DNA of 23,028 nt from a virus, in the IMG/VR virus record IMGVR_UViG_3300022934_000198, positions 1 to 23,028 of that record; one strand, given 5' to 3'. The notes under the pieces are model-generated. The model ran no database searches. It was not told where the DNA came from and worked only from the letters and a program-made list of their open reading frames with translations. Below are positions 22,315 through 23,028 of this stretch, one piece after another; the stretch's first letter is position 1, and each line of letters begins with the position of its first letter. The position numbers were made by a program, and so were the translations under genes.

Positions 22315-23028
22315 ATGAATATCATAGAGCAGACAGAAGCACTCAAAGACCTTCCCGATCAAAGATTAATGCAAGAGATGCAGGCACCCACAGGGTTTGC
22401 ACCTCAGTTTCTTGTTCTTAGTGAGCTTAAACGCCGCAAGAGAATGCGTGATGAATATCAGCGTCAGCAAGCTGCAAACATGAAGACGGTTGCCGAAGAG
22501 ACTATCACTGCAGCAGGTGTCCCGCAGGGTGGCATCATGCAGATGTCACAGGCCATGAACCCAAATAGTTCAATTGCACAAAACACTGGGATGGATCAGG
22601 CACCTCAAATGCAGCCCACTAGAATGGCTGATGGTGGTGTGGTTCGCATGTTCGATGGTGGTATTCCTGGCGGCACTATGTCTGCTATTGCAAATCTTAA
22701 AGCAAATTATCCTGATGTATACAGGGAGGCTGTTGAGCAGGGCATTGTTGAACAAATGGCAGAGTACATGCAAAATGTTGCTCAAGATGTGCCGTATGGC
22801 CTTGATGCTCTTGAAGACCAACGTAGCTTTGATTTTGTGAAAGGCTTGTTTACTGACCCATCTAATCGTGCCGTAACTAAGAAACAGCGTGAAATAGAAG
22901 AAAGCCAACCAGAAAGAGCATTACAGGCAAGGATTGATTCTAGGACTGCACTAAGTAGATATGGCGACGATGATCCTGTATTTGCAGAAGGTTCTGTAGC
23001 TGAATACCTAAGAGCTACACCAGAAGGT
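22315..23028 (+). CDS. Large internal virion protein, N-terminal part (runs off the right edge)
   Basis: An open frame of 238 codons from ATG 22315 to the window end, with no stop in window; GGAGG (about 22302-22306) precedes it. It begins MNIIEQTEALKDLPDQRLMQ, then APTGFAPQFLVLSELKRRKR, a start often seen on very large marine phage internal proteins that may carry a lytic transglycosylase domain later. A helical region with Met/Gln follows, then two ADGGV/FDGGI-like Gly-rich turns near residues 102-118. The right part (QPERALQARIDSRTALSRYG) is helical. Catalytic function cannot be judged from this portion. The base motif tAGTTCAATTGCAC at 22566-22579 falls inside it. Confidence 0.62.
   Translation, partial: MNIIEQTEALKDLPDQRLMQEMQAPTGFAPQFLVLSELKRRKRMRDEYQRQQAANMKTVAEETITAAGVPQGGIMQMSQAMNPNSSIAQNTGMDQAPQMQPTRMADGGVVRMFDGGIPGGTMSAIANLKANYPDVYREAVEQGIVEQMAEYMQNVAQDVPYGLDALEDQRSFDFVKGLFTDPSNRAVTKKQREIEESQPERALQARIDSRTALSRYGDDDPVFAEGSVAEYLRATPEG

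Overview
This window is a continuous, all plus-strand block of virion-morphogenesis and lysis genes from a tailed bacteriophage. It opens in the last codons of a major capsid protein and closes inside a large internal virion protein. Gene content points to a short-tailed (podovirus-type) phage: head-tail adaptors, a large nozzle-like tail protein, fibre genes, and internal or ejection proteins after the lysis genes. Several proteins look like those of uncultured marine phages. The 3-TM gene-transfer-agent-type holin and moderate G+C suggest an alphaproteobacterial marine host, but the host is inferred. I see no tRNA, integrase, IS element or CRISPR array.

Layout. 1-302: capsid C-terminus, a strong rho-independent terminator and a leader that can be drawn as an H-type pseudoknot next to the next ribosome binding site. 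303-2399: small structural or decoration-type proteins and very basic small proteins, one with an AT-hook-like tail. 2409-5150: head-tail connection proteins and two small beta-rich structural proteins. 5163-8279: a collagen-like fibre with a self-cleaving S74 chaperone domain, a small tail protein, a 2OG-Fe(II) oxygenase and a tail assembly chaperone. 8286-11999: an uncharacterised protein, a second 2OG-Fe(II) oxygenase, a three-domain GT25 / PLOD-type glycosyltransferase / lysyl-hydroxylase-like fusion, and an FkbM-type methyltransferase. 12015-14517: two repetitive fibre-like proteins separated by a likely promoter. 14526-17119: tail nozzle and a small beta protein. 17129-19287: lysis region with two candidate holins, an EF-hand protein and an M15 endolysin. 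19331-23028: internal virion proteins plus a GNAT-like protein.

Most striking observation. The phage appears to carry, next to its collagen-like fibre, a compact version of the animal collagen-lysine modification pathway. The fibre has 77 uninterrupted Gly-X-Y triplets. All 14 lysines in them sit in the Y position, which is the lysyl hydroxylase target Xaa-Lys-Gly, and no proline sits in Y. About 3.2 kb downstream one polypeptide carries domains resembling the three successive animal activities: lysyl hydroxylase, GT25 collagen galactosyltransferase and PLOD3-type glucosyltransferase. Two more 2OG oxygenases and a methyltransferase flank it. The proposal is that the fibre is hydroxylated, glycosylated and perhaps methyl-capped before assembly. 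Domain assignments are by eye from motifs; the functional link is inference.

Regulation. Genes are tightly packed with ATGA or TAATG overlaps, so translational coupling is likely. A 20-bp semi-palindromic motif occurs identically at 139-158 and 13200-13219, and in an inverted near-copy at 19300-19319. All three are at the few real gene boundaries with space, two beside sigma70-like promoters, so it may be an operator or phage promoter element.
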